Below, in pieces: positions 15,699-23,200 of a DNA stretch of 37,866 bases. The position numbers and the translations under genes are program-made. The notes below the pieces were generated by a model. That model saw nothing but the letters and a program-made list of their open reading frames with translations. It was not told where the DNA came from and made no database searches. How positions within the stretch are numbered: the stretch's first letter is position 1; each line of letters opens with the position of its first letter. The stretch is from Novosphingobium lindaniclasticum LE124 (lineage in GTDB: Bacteria > Pseudomonadota > Alphaproteobacteria > Sphingomonadales > Sphingomonadaceae): positions 1-37,866 of the forward strand of contig NZ_ATHL01000072.1 of NCBI RefSeq assembly GCF_000445125.1. The letters are read 5' to 3'.

Positions 15699-17057
15699 AT
15701 GCCTTTCGCGCGAATTGCCGCAGTCCTCCTGAGTTTCCTGGCACTGCTCGGCTGGTCCGTCGTGCCGGCCAGCGCGCAGTCGATCCTGCGCGACGCCGAG
15801 ACCGAGGCCCTGCTGAAAGACATGGCGAAGCCGCTGATCACGGCGGCGGGGCTCAATCCGAACCACGTCGATATCGTCCTCATCAACGATTCCTCGGTCA
15901 ATGCCTTCGTCGCCGGCGGGCAGGCGGTCTACGTCAACAGCGGGCTGATCAACCAGGCCGATACCGCCGCTGAAGTGCAGGGCGTGATCGCGCATGAGCT
16001 GGGCCACGTCACCGGCGGCCACGCCGTGCTCAACCAGGGCGCCAGGCCAGCTTCCAATATCTCGATCCTCTCGCTCCTGCTCGGCGCGGCCGCCGCGGCG
16101 GCCGGCGCGGGCGAGGCGGCGATGGGCGTGATCATGGCCGGGCAGCAGGCGGCCATGGGCAAGTATCTGGCCTATAATCGCTCGCAGGAAGCCTCTGCCG
16201 ACGCGGCGGGCGCGCAATATCTCTCCGCCGCCGGCATCAGCGGGCGCGGTTCGCTGGAGTTCTTCAAGAAGCTCCAGAACCTCGAATTCCGCTACGGCTA
16301 CCGCCCGCAGAGCGGGGACGAGTTCTACTCCACCCACCCGCTCACCGGAGACCGCATCCAGACGCTCCAGGACGTCTACGAAAAGGATCCGGCCTGGACC
16401 AGGCCGGACGATCCCAAGATCCAGCAGCGCTTCGTCCGCATCAAGGCCAAGCTCTTCGGCTATCTGGCCGAGCCGCGCGACGTGTTCCGCATCTATCCCG
16501 AGACCGACAACTCGGTGCCCGCGCACTATGCCCGTGCCTATGCCTATCACCGCCAGTCGCAGCTCGACCGCGCCCGCGCCGAGACCGATGCACTGCTCGC
16601 GGTCAATGCCGCCGATCCCTATTTCCTGGAACTCAGGGGCCAGATCCTGCTGGAGTCGGGGCAGGCGGCGGAAGCGCTGGTGCCGCTGCGCAAGGCGACC
16701 GAGTTGACCGGCTACCAGCCGCTGATCGCCACCCTGTTCGGCCATGCCCTGATCGCCACCGAGGACCAGGCCCATCTCGCCGAGGCGCAGACCGTGCTGA
16801 AAAACGCCGTGGCGCGCGATCGGGAGAACCCCTTCGCCTGGTATCAGCTCGGCGCGATCTATGCCGCGAACGGCGACATGCCGCGCGCTCGCCTGGCCAG
16901 CGCCGAGCAGCAGTCGCTCACAGGGCAGATGGATGCTGCGCTGCGAAGCGCGCAGGCGGCCGAGGCGGGCCTGCCCAGCGGCTCGCCCGACTGGCTGCGG
17001 GCGCAGGACATCGAGATGCAGGCGCGCGCCGAACTGGAACGCAAGAAGCGCCGATGA
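15699..17057 (+). CDS. Exported M48-family zinc metalloprotease with TPR-like tail (BepA-like)
   Basis: This is a periplasmic zinc protease similar to BepA/YfgC, which controls outer-membrane protein assembly. Residues 1-27 are a signal peptide (MPFARIAAVLLSFLALLGWS, then VVPASA). The M48 domain follows with the HELGH zinc motif at 99-103 and the distal zinc ligand in NRSQEASADAAGAQ. STHPLTGDRIQTLQ is also typical of BepA. From about residue 275 helical repeats of TPR type are present (DPYFLELRGQILLESGQAAE; NPFAWYQLGAIYAANGDMPR). Length is 452 residues. The ATG at 15699 is chosen because it gives a clean signal peptide; an in-frame start at 15606 would add 31 unlikely residues. The next gene encodes a DsbA-like thiol enzyme, so envelope protein quality control is a plausible shared theme. 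Confidence 0.92.
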   Translation: MPFARIAAVLLSFLALLGWSVVPASAQSILRDAETEALLKDMAKPLITAAGLNPNHVDIVLINDSSVNAFVAGGQAVYVNSGLINQADTAAEVQGVIAHELGHVTGGHAVLNQGARPASNISILSLLLGAAAAAAGAGEAAMGVIMAGQQAAMGKYLAYNRSQEASADAAGAQYLSAAGISGRGSLEFFKKLQNLEFRYGYRPQSGDEFYSTHPLTGDRIQTLQDVYEKDPAWTRPDDPKIQQRFVRIKAKLFGYLAEPRDVFRIYPETDNSVPAHYARAYAYHRQSQLDRARAETDALLAVNAADPYFLELRGQILLESGQAAEALVPLRKATELTGYQPLIATLFGHALIATEDQAHLAEAQTVLKNAVARDRENPFAWYQLGAIYAANGDMPRARLASAEQQSLTGQMDAALRSAQAAEAGLPSGSPDWLRAQDIEMQARAELERKKRR

Positions 17058-17141
17058 ACCGGGATTAACGGCGCGGGCTATGGCCGCCGCAACTGCGCTC
17101 CGCTAAGGGCGAGGCTCACTCCTACAGGATTATCGACGACG

Positions 17142-17855
17142 ATGGGTAATGGCACGAAGTTCGCAGCGATCGCAGGATGCCTGGTGGCGGTGGTCGGCAT
17201 CGGCGGCTGGTTCGGCGGCCGCGTCGCGGTGGAGAAGGTCGTGCATGACTACATCCTCGAACATCCCGAAATCCTGCCGCAGGCGATGGAGAACCTGCAG
17301 CGCAAGCAGGCCAGCCAGCAACTTGCCGGCGTTCGCCAGAACGTGGAGACGCCGTTCCCCGGAGCCGTGCTGGGGAATCCCGACGGCAAGGTCACGCTGG
17401 TCGAATTCAGCGACTATGCCTGCGGCTACTGCCGCCGCAGCTTGCCCGACGTGGCGCAGCTCCTGAAAAGCAACCCGGACCTGCGCATCATCGTGCGCGA
17501 ACTGCCGATCATCGGCCCGGAGAGCCCCGCCGCCGCCAGGATGGCGCTCGCCGCCGCCGAGCAGGGCAAGTTCCCGCAGTTCCACGATGCCATGTTCGCC
17601 ATGGGCCAGATAGACGGCCAGAGCATAGAGGCCGCCGCGCAGAAGGCCGGCCTCGACCTGGAGCGTGCGCGCAAGGTGGCCGCCGGTCCCGCCGTCGAGC
17701 AGGAGCTTTCGCGCAATCTGGAAATCGCCCAGAGGCTCGGTTTCAGCGGCACGCCGAGCTGGGTCGCGGGAGAGCGGCTGATCTCCGGCGCGGTCGGCGT
17801 CGATCAGCTGTCGCAGGCGGTCGCCGAAGCGAGGGGCGGCGAAAAGAAGAGCTGA
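17142..17855 (+). CDS. DsbA-family thiol:disulfide oxidoreductase, membrane-anchored
   Basis: This is a periplasmic thioredoxin-fold protein of the DsbA/Com1 group. The N-terminus has an uncleaved-looking anchor (TKFAAIAGCLVAVVGIGGWF) followed by a helical linker (VHDYILEHPEILPQAMENLQ) common in this group. The DsbA domain holds the active-site CGYC at C94-C97 (EFSDYACGYCRRS) and the cis-proline region GFSGTPSWVAGERLI. Length is 237 residues. It may form disulfides in envelope proteins or act as an isomerase; CGYC does not settle which. The ATG at 17142 has only a weak upstream AGGA. It sits 84 bases after the M48 protease and 63 before the histidine kinase, all in one direction. Confidence 0.9.
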   Translation: MGNGTKFAAIAGCLVAVVGIGGWFGGRVAVEKVVHDYILEHPEILPQAMENLQRKQASQQLAGVRQNVETPFPGAVLGNPDGKVTLVEFSDYACGYCRRSLPDVAQLLKSNPDLRIIVRELPIIGPESPAAARMALAAAEQGKFPQFHDAMFAMGQIDGQSIEAAAQKAGLDLERARKVAAGPAVEQELSRNLEIAQRLGFSGTPSWVAGERLISGAVGVDQLSQAVAEARGGEKKS

Positions 17856-17918
17856 CGCAGAGCGCGGCGCTATTTTCGACGGTTTCCGCTTCGCCAAGAT
17901 TTCGGCTAGGAAGCGCTG

Positions 17919-19082
17919 ATGAGCGTCCTGCCGATCCAGCCCATTCCGTTCTTCGCCAACAAGGACAAGGCCTTCTGGCGCCTTCAGTTCGTCGGGTGGA
18001 GCGGTGCGATGTTGCTTCGCACCATGTCGACGATCGCCAATGCCCAGCCCCTGTCCTCGCTGGTCCTGGTGCTGATCGCGACCGTCACCGGCTTCTCGAT
18101 CTCGCTGGTGCTTTCGGTCGTCTACCGCTCGCTGATCACCCGGAGGGCGCTGATAACCTGGGGCGTCACCGCGCTGATCCTGCCCTTTGCGGTGGGCCTT
18201 CATGCCTTCATCGACGCCTGGGTCGTCTCGCTCTATCGCACGGACAGCGATTCCAGCTTCACCCAGCTGTTTCTCGGCATCTTCTATCTGGACGCCACGC
18301 TGCTGGGGGCCTGGTCGGCGCTCTACTACGCGATCAACTTCTATCTCCAGGTGGAGGAGCAGAACGACCAGCTGATCCGGCTGGAGAATCAGGCCACGCA
18401 GGCGCAGCTTGCCATGCTGCGCTATCAGCTCAACCCGCATTTCCTGTTCAACACGTTGAACTCGATCTCGACCCTGGTGCTGCTCAAGCAGACCGAGCCG
18501 GCCAATGCCATGCTCAGCCGGCTGTCCTCGTTTTTGCGCTATACGCTGATCAACAAGCCCTCGGCCCGCGTGACCGTGGCGACCGAGGTGGAGACCCTGA
18601 AACTCTACCTCGACATCGAACTCATGCGATTCGAGGAACGCCTGCGCACCACGTTCCATATCGATCCGGAAACCGAGACCTGCCTTCTGCCTTCGCTGCT
18701 GCTCCAGCCGCTGGTCGAAAACTCGATCAAATATGCCGTGACTCCGCAGGAATCCGGGGCCGAGATCACCATCACCGCGCAACTCATCGGGCCGATGCTT
18801 CGCATCACCGTCTCGGACACCGGACCGGGCTTGCAAAGTCCGACGACGGACAACAGGTTGTCGGGTATGACTTACGATGGAGGGGAGCCGGTCTCCACTG
18901 GCGTCGGCCTGGCGAATATCCGCGACCGTCTTTCCCAGGCTTACGGCGAACATCACCGGTTCGAGACGATAGAGCCGATCGAAGGCGGCTTTGCCGTGCT
19001 CATCGAACTTCCCGCCGAACGCCAACCCACCCCGGAAGACATGCCCGAGCAGCCGCGGCAGACCGTTTTCGCCGCGCGATGA
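17919..19082 (+). CDS. LytS-type sensor histidine kinase (HisKA_7TM-like, His_kinase family)
   Basis: This membrane histidine kinase is the partner of the LytTR regulator encoded next. The N-terminal 145 residues form about four to five membrane spans (SSLVLVLIATVTGFSISLVL; LITWGVTALILPFAVGLHAF; FLGIFYLDATLLGAWSALYY). The cytoplasmic part has the His_kinase phosphoacceptor motif YQLNPHFLFNTLNSIS with H174. It also has an N box PLVENSIKYAV and G boxes DTGPGL and GVGLANIRDRL. Length is 387 residues. An 18-residue loop lies between the two G boxes (SPTTDNRLSGMTYDGGEP). AGGAAG precedes the ATG at 17919. The signal it senses is unknown; no extracytoplasmic domain of size is present, so it may sense the membrane. 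Confidence 0.92.
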   Translation: MSVLPIQPIPFFANKDKAFWRLQFVGWSGAMLLRTMSTIANAQPLSSLVLVLIATVTGFSISLVLSVVYRSLITRRALITWGVTALILPFAVGLHAFIDAWVVSLYRTDSDSSFTQLFLGIFYLDATLLGAWSALYYAINFYLQVEEQNDQLIRLENQATQAQLAMLRYQLNPHFLFNTLNSISTLVLLKQTEPANAMLSRLSSFLRYTLINKPSARVTVATEVETLKLYLDIELMRFEERLRTTFHIDPETETCLLPSLLLQPLVENSIKYAVTPQESGAEITITAQLIGPMLRITVSDTGPGLQSPTTDNRLSGMTYDGGEPVSTGVGLANIRDRLSQAYGEHHRFETIEPIEGGFAVLIELPAERQPTPEDMPEQPRQTVFAAR

Positions 19083-19128
19083 AACATATTTGGCCCACAA
19101 GCGTTAGCCGGGCCGGAGAACGTAACTG

Positions 19129-19926
19129 ATGACCATTCGCACCATCCTCGTCGACGACGAGAAACTTGCCATCCAGGGCCTTCAGCTTCGCCTGGAGAAG
19201 TACCCGGACGTCGAGATCATCGATACCTGCTCGAACGGCCGCGAGGCCATCCGCAAGATCAAGACCGAAAAGCCCGATCTCGTCTTCCTCGACATCCAGA
19301 TGCCCGGTTTCGACGGCTTCTCGGTAGTCAAGGGCGTGATGGAGATCGAGCCGCCGCTGTTCGTCTTCGTCACCGCCTATCAGGAACACGCCGTCCGCGC
19401 CTTCGAAGCGAATGCCGTGAACTACCTGATGAAGCCGGTGGACGAGACCAAGCTGGACGACACCCTGGCCCGCGTGCGCCAGCGCCTGGCCGAGAAGCGT
19501 TCGTCGGACGAAGCGGAAAAGCTCAAGACGGTGCTGGCCGAAGTGGCGCCCGACGCCATCGAGCACATCCCCGAGGAAACCGATCCCAATGCTGATCGCT
19601 ACGAAAAGCTCATCAACATCAAGGATCGTGGCCAGATCTTCCGCATCGATGTCGATTCGATCGAGCATATCGAAGCCGCCGGCGACTACATGTGCATCCG
19701 CACCGCCGACAACTCGCTGATCCTGCGCGAAACGATGAAGGATCTCGAGCGCCGCCTGGACCCGCGCGTGTTCCAGCGCGTCCACCGCTCGACCATCGTC
19801 AATCTCAACCAGGTCCGCCAGGTCAAGCCGCACACCAACGGCGAATGCTTCCTGGTGCTGGACTCGGGCGCGCAGGTGAAGGTCAGCCGCTCCTACCGCG
19901 ACGTAATCGCCCGCTTCGTCCACTGA
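19129..19926 (+). CDS. LytTR-family response regulator
   Basis: This is the DNA-binding response regulator of the preceding kinase. The receiver domain (1-120) has the acidic pair D9/D10, phosphoacceptor D55 in LVFLDIQMPG, and Thr82 and Lys102 in the conserved places (NAVNYLMKPVDE). A 30-residue linker leads to a C-terminal LytTR DNA-binding domain (about 160-265: LINIKDRGQIFRIDVDSIEH, IEAAGDYMCIRTADNSLILR, FQRVHRSTIVNLNQVRQVKP). Length is 265 residues. GGAGAACGTAACTG before the ATG contains a good ribosome binding site. Its targets are not visible: no other autolysin or LytTR-linked gene is next to it. A strong terminator follows. Confidence 0.94.
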   Translation: MTIRTILVDDEKLAIQGLQLRLEKYPDVEIIDTCSNGREAIRKIKTEKPDLVFLDIQMPGFDGFSVVKGVMEIEPPLFVFVTAYQEHAVRAFEANAVNYLMKPVDETKLDDTLARVRQRLAEKRSSDEAEKLKTVLAEVAPDAIEHIPEETDPNADRYEKLINIKDRGQIFRIDVDSIEHIEAAGDYMCIRTADNSLILRETMKDLERRLDPRVFQRVHRSTIVNLNQVRQVKPHTNGECFLVLDSGAQVKVSRSYRDVIARFVH

Positions 19927-19946
19927 TCTCGTAAAGCCTGATTTCG

Positions 19947-19983
19947 AAAGGGGCGGGGAGAGAGGATCTCCCCGCCCCTTTTT
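19947..19983 (+). terminator. Strong intrinsic terminator after the LytTR regulator
   Basis: AAAGGGGCGGGGA at 19947-19959 pairs with TCCCCGCCCCTTT at 19969-19981 and ends in a run of five T. It lies 20 bases after the regulator stop codon and closes the kinase-regulator unit. Confidence 0.93.
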
Positions 19984-19987
19984 CGTC

Positions 19988-20008
19988 GTCCCGGACCTGA
20001 TCCGGGAC
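19988..20008. repeat. REP-like palindrome (GTCCCGGA family)
   Basis: GTCCCGGA at 19988-19995 and TCCGGGAC at 20001-20008 form a perfect 8-bp stem around CCTGA. A degenerate relative is at 27722-27742. It lies just after the terminator, before nadC. Confidence 0.6.
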
Positions 20009-20069
20009 CGCAGGCCAGGTCTCGCTCACCTCTCGACATTCCGATTCGAACGCGCGAAAGACGCAGGCC

Positions 20070-20930
20070 ATGAGCACTTTCGCGATCCCCGGTTTCGACC
20101 TTGCCGCCTTCGTCGATGCAACGCTTGCCGAAGACCTCGGCATGGGCCTTCCGGGCGGGGGCCGTGACGTAACTTCCGAAAGCGTGATCGAGGCCGATGC
20201 GCGGTTCTCCGGCATGATGGATTCGCGCGATGCGATCACCGTCGCCGGACTGCCGATCGCAGAAGCCTTCTTCCGCAAGCTGGATCCCGCGATGGAGATC
20301 GAGATCCTCGTCGAGGAAGGCGCGCGCGTCGATCCTGGCGCCAAGCTCATGCGCCTCACCGGCAACGCCCGGGCCATGCTGACCGGCGAGCGCAGCGCCC
20401 TCAACACCGTCCAGCACCTCTCCGGCATCGCGACGATGACCCGCGCCTATGTGGACGCCATGGCGGGCCACGCGGCCCTGCTCGACACCCGCAAGACCAT
20501 CCCCGGCCTGCGCCACCTTGAAAAGTACGCCACCCGCATGGGCGGCGCCCGCAACCACCGCATGGGGCTATGGGACGCGGCCATGATCAAGGACAACCAC
20601 GTTCTCGTGGCGGGTGGCGTCGGCCCGGCGGTCGCGCGGGCCAGGGCGGCGGGCGTCGCGCAGATCATCTGCGAGGTGGACCACCTCGACCAGATCGAAC
20701 CGGCCATCGCCGCCGGTGCGCATCATCTGCTGCTCGACAACATGGGGCCGGACATGCTTCGTGAGGCCGTGGCGCTTGTGGCCGGGCGGGTGCCGACCGA
20801 GGCCTCGGGCGGGGTGAACCTATCCACCATCGGTGCCATTGCCGCTTCGGGGGTGACTTACGTCTCGGTCGGCCGCCTCACCCAGAGCGCACCTGCCGCC
20901 GACATCGGCCTGGATTTCACGCCGCTTTAA
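20070..20930 (+). CDS. nadC: Quinolinate phosphoribosyltransferase (decarboxylating)
   Basis: NadC joins quinolinate to PRPP and removes CO2 to give nicotinate mononucleotide in de novo NAD synthesis. The 286-residue protein shows the N-terminal open-faced sandwich (ALAEDLG-like start, here TLAEDLGMGLPGGGRDVTSE). Its barrel carries the substrate motifs NTVQHLSGIATMTRAYVDAM, DTRKTIPGLRHLEKYATRMG, GARNHRMGLWDAAMIKDNHV, EVDHLDQIEPAIAAGA and LLDNMGPD. SGGVNLSTIGAIAASGVTYV completes it. nadA and nadB are not adjacent. Its TAA stop overlaps the stop of convergent tadA by four bases. The ribosome binding site is weak (GCAGG). Confidence 0.97.
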   Translation: MSTFAIPGFDLAAFVDATLAEDLGMGLPGGGRDVTSESVIEADARFSGMMDSRDAITVAGLPIAEAFFRKLDPAMEIEILVEEGARVDPGAKLMRLTGNARAMLTGERSALNTVQHLSGIATMTRAYVDAMAGHAALLDTRKTIPGLRHLEKYATRMGGARNHRMGLWDAAMIKDNHVLVAGGVGPAVARARAAGVAQIICEVDHLDQIEPAIAAGAHHLLLDNMGPDMLREAVALVAGRVPTEASGGVNLSTIGAIAASGVTYVSVGRLTQSAPAADIGLDFTPL

Positions 20931-21382
20931 CGGCGCTCGCGGAAAAAGCGGCGCAGCAGGTCCGCCGCTTCCGATTCGCCCATTCCCGAATAGACTTCCG
21001 GCTTGTGCAGGCACTGGGCGTGCTCGAACACGCGCGCGCCGTGTTCCACCGCGCCGCCCTTGGGATCGGCGGCGGCGTAATAGAGGCGGGCGATGCGGGC
21101 GTGGGCGATCGCGCCGGCGCACATGGCGCAAGGCTCCAGCGTGACCCAAAGCTCGCACCCTTCCAGCCGCTCGTTGCCGAGAATCAGCGCGGCGGCGCGA
21201 ATCGCCTCGATTTCGGCATGGCTGGTGGGATCGTGTCGCTTGCGCGGGCCGTTGCGGCCAGCGGCGATGACCTTGCCATCCTTCACCACGACGGCGCCGA
21301 TGGGCACTTCGCCGGAATCGGCGGCTTCACGGGCTTGCGCCAGGGCGAGTTGCATGTATTCGGGCAAGGGCCAGCGGGTCAT
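20927..21382 (-). CDS. tadA: tRNA-specific adenosine-34 deaminase
   Basis: TadA deaminates A34 of tRNA-Arg(ACG) to inosine, an essential decoding step. The 151-residue protein carries the zinc site HAE at 55-57 and PCAMC with C85 and C88, with the catalytic Glu57. HARIARLYYAAADPKGGAVE, the block that separates TadA from free-base cytosine deaminases, is present, as is the C-terminal helix ADLLRRFFRERR. The ATG at 21382 is used; a TTG two codons earlier is also in frame. The family guide to alphaproteobacterial guanine or cytosine deaminase is less fitting. It runs toward nadC and the two stop codons overlap (20927-20930). Confidence 0.9.
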   Translation of the reverse strand: MTRWPLPEYMQLALAQAREAADSGEVPIGAVVVKDGKVIAAGRNGPRKRHDPTSHAEIEAIRAAALILGNERLEGCELWVTLEPCAMCAGAIAHARIARLYYAAADPKGGAVEHGARVFEHAQCLHKPEVYSGMGESEAADLLRRFFRERR

Positions 21383-21396
21383 GACCAAGCGCTAGA

Positions 21397-21440
21397 GCAT
21401 TTTCAAGTCAGGTGGAATCACCTGACGATTGAGAAAATGC
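21397..21440. repeat. Dispersed palindromic repeat (GCATTTTC ... GAAAATGC)
   Basis: An imperfect inverted repeat starts GCATTTTC at 21397-21404 and ends GAAAATGC at 21433-21440, with an inner TCAGGTG/CACCTGA pair around GAAT. GCATTTTC/GAAAATGC-bounded palindromes are familiar intergenic repeats of Alphaproteobacteria. It lies 15 bases upstream of the tadA start, between tadA and rpmB. Confidence 0.6.
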
Positions 21441-21517
21441 GGCAGACAAAGAAGACAGAACGGGAGCCGATCAGCATGTACGGATCACGATCTGACCTTC
21501 AAAAAGCTGTGCGCAAC

Positions 21518-21546
21518 TTGACCTTCCCGCAAGGAATCGCTAAGGG
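21518..21546 (+). promoter_or_regulatory. Possible rpmB promoter
   Basis: TTGACC at 21518-21523, a 17-base spacer and TAAGGG at 21541-21546 make a housekeeping-type -35 with a poor -10. The site is 54 bases before the rpmB start and is the best candidate in the 217-bp gap. A TGACCTTC is repeated at 21493 and 21519. Confidence 0.35.
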
Positions 21547-21599
21547 CGCGCCTTCCCGTTTCTACGGCCACAGAATTTTTTCGAGCGAGAGTTAGAGAC

Positions 21600-21890
21600 A
21601 TGTCCCGCATCTGCGAACTGACCGGCAAGGGCCGCCAGGTCGGCTGCAACGTCAGCCACGCCAACAACAAGACCAAGCGCGTCTTCCTTCCCAACCTTCA
21701 GAACGTCACGCTGCTGTCGGACGGTCTTGAGCGCAGCTTCAAGTTCCGCGTCTCGACCCACGGCCTGCGCTCGGTCGAGCACAACGGCGGCCTCGACAAC
21801 TGGCTGCTGAAGACCTCGGACGCCAAGCTTTCGACGCGCGCCCTCAAGGTGAAGCGCGAGCTGAAGAAGACCCAGGCCGTAGCTGCCTGA
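21600..21890 (+). CDS. rpmB: 50S ribosomal protein L28
   Basis: L28 is a small protein of the large ribosomal subunit. The 96-residue sequence matches the family throughout: [60 protein letters not shown] and [13 protein letters not shown]. It is the long alphaproteobacterial form; the E. coli protein has 78 residues. Zinc-binding cysteine pairs are not present, so it is the zinc-free (C-minus) type. GCGAGAGTTAGAGAC before the ATG holds the ribosome binding site. It is a single-gene unit with its own upstream gap and a composite hairpin after the stop. Confidence 0.97.
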   Translation: MSRICELTGKGRQVGCNVSHANNKTKRVFLPNLQNVTLLSDGLERSFKFRVSTHGLRSVEHNGGLDNWLLKTSDAKLSTRALKVKRELKKTQAVAA

Positions 21891-21892
21891 TT

Positions 21893-21925
21893 TCTCGCGC
21901 TCCCTGTTGGGAGCGTGGAAACGAG
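21893..21925 (+). terminator. Composite hairpin after rpmB
   Basis: CGCTCCC at 21898-21904 pairs with GGGAGCG at 21909-21915 around TGTT, and TCTCG/CGAGA (21893-21897 with 21921-21925) can close an outer helix. No T run follows, so it may end rpmB transcription only weakly or protect the mRNA end. Confidence 0.5.
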
Positions 21926-22007
21926 AGTCTCGCGAAAGGCGTGCAAGCTGGCTTGCGCGCCTGTTCGTGTGCCTGGCTTCCTTTGGTCCAGTTCGCTGAT
22001 AGCGCTG

Positions 22008-22096
22008 CGTCATCCTGAACTTGTTTCAGATCCATTTTGCCGAACAAGCTGCCGTCGATGCCCAAGGATGCATTCTGAAACAAGTTCAGGATGACG
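22008..22096. repeat. Pair of inverted REP-like elements
   Basis: A 23-bp arm at 22008-22030 (starting CGTCATCCTGAACTTGTTTC) is repeated exactly in inverted form at 22074-22096, separated by 43 bases. Each arm is itself a partial palindrome (CCTGAAC/GTTTCAGA). It belongs to the same family as 12122-12150. It lies between rpmB and the convergent phytase-like gene, where it could form a large cruciform or a bidirectional RNA hairpin. Confidence 0.82.
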
Positions 22097-22131
22097 TAGC
22101 AAGCGCGGCGCTAGGGCAGGGTCCCTTCAAC

Positions 22132-23112
22132 TCAGGGCAACTCGGCCGGATCGACGCTCATCTTCCAGAGGATCGTGCGCTGGAGCGGCGAATAGTTATC
22201 GTCCGAGATCAGCCAGACCGTCAGGCGACCGTCCGCACGGGGCGCAATCGCGATTCCCTCGAAGTTGTCGATCGGCAGGTCCGAGGACAACCGAGCCACC
22301 TCGGTAACCTCCCAGGTGCCGCCGGGACGTATCTTCGCCGGATCGCCGATGACGATCCTGCCCGCGAAACGTTGCGGCATGGGCCAGATCAGGCGCCGCA
22401 TCAGGATCAGCAGGCGGCCGTCCGGCAATTGCGCCATGTCGGTGGGGCTGAAGCCGGCCGGCCCATCCAGCGTGAAGCCCTGTCCCTCGAGGTGCTCGGT
22501 GGGATCTCCGCGGAACAGTGCCGCCTGGTGGAGGTGGTCGCTCCAGCCCACATAGCCTTCGCGCAGGGTAACGAAACGTCCGTCATGTAGGCGCGTCAGG
22601 GCTTCCGGGCCGGAATTCACGCCCCAATCGCTCATGATCGCGGGACTGGCCTTACGCTCGATCTCATAGTCGGGATTCATGCGATAGATCGCGTTCCGGC
22701 CCTCCAGGCCGAGCCAGATCATGCCTTTGTCGTCCTGCGTGGCAGATTCGACGTCCCGCGCGGCCTTGTCCGCATCCTTCGACAGCGGAAGGTCGCCCGT
22801 GCGGCTGTCCGCCTGCGACTGACCGGGCGCGTGGAACTCCAGGAAGCCGCCCGAATCGCTGATCGCCAGCATCGTGCCGCCGGAACGGAGCAGAAGCGCC
22901 GAGTAGGAGCCGAAGGCGTGGGTGCGGCTATGCGCCTGCCAGACTTCCTCCAGCCGAAACGCGCCCAGGCGCGGCTTCGCGCGCTCGGCGGGCGGCAAGG
23001 GGAGCGGACTGAAGGAAAGCTCGAAGCGCTTGAACTTCGGGTGCTGCGGCGTGCGCCCCCAGGTCAGGGGCAGCAGGGCGAGCAGGACGAGAAGGGCAAT
23101 GGTGCGGCGCAC
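22132..23112 (-). CDS. Exported esterase-like / phytase-like beta-propeller protein
   Basis: This is a predicted periplasmic protein of the 'esterase-like activity of phytase' family. Conserved stretches are SDSGGFLEFHAPG, DVESATQDDKGMIWLGLEGR, SGPEALTRLHDGRFVTLREG, SPTDMAQLPDGRLLILMRRL and FEGIAIAPRADGRLTVWLIS with DDN. These repeats suggest a beta-propeller; the enzyme activity is only assigned by family name and is not shown here. The start is uncertain. The GTG at 23112 gives a signal peptide (VRRTIALLVLLALLPLTWGR) and a 326-residue protein. An ATG at 23178 would add 22 residues in front. No strong ribosome binding site is visible for either. It is separated by 88 bp from the M23 peptidase gene upstream and may follow it in one transcript. 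Confidence 0.85.
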   Translation of the reverse strand: MRRTIALLVLLALLPLTWGRTPQHPKFKRFELSFSPLPLPPAERAKPRLGAFRLEEVWQAHSRTHAFGSYSALLLRSGGTMLAISDSGGFLEFHAPGQSQADSRTGDLPLSKDADKAARDVESATQDDKGMIWLGLEGRNAIYRMNPDYEIERKASPAIMSDWGVNSGPEALTRLHDGRFVTLREGYVGWSDHLHQAALFRGDPTEHLEGQGFTLDGPAGFSPTDMAQLPDGRLLILMRRLIWPMPQRFAGRIVIGDPAKIRPGGTWEVTEVARLSSDLPIDNFEGIAIAPRADGRLTVWLISDDNYSPLQRTILWKMSVDPAELP

Positions 23113-23200
23113 AAGGGCGGGATAAGCATTCCGGCGGGGCGGGCAAGCCTGTTTCGCTGCAACGACCCGGAATTGCACTGACGGATCCGCAGTTCGTGCG

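Noticed and set aside
17130..19100. A 656-codon minus-strand open frame opposite the dsbA and kinase genes
   Set aside because: The plus-strand genes have clear domains and ribosome binding sites; this frame is Arg/Gln/His-rich and has none.
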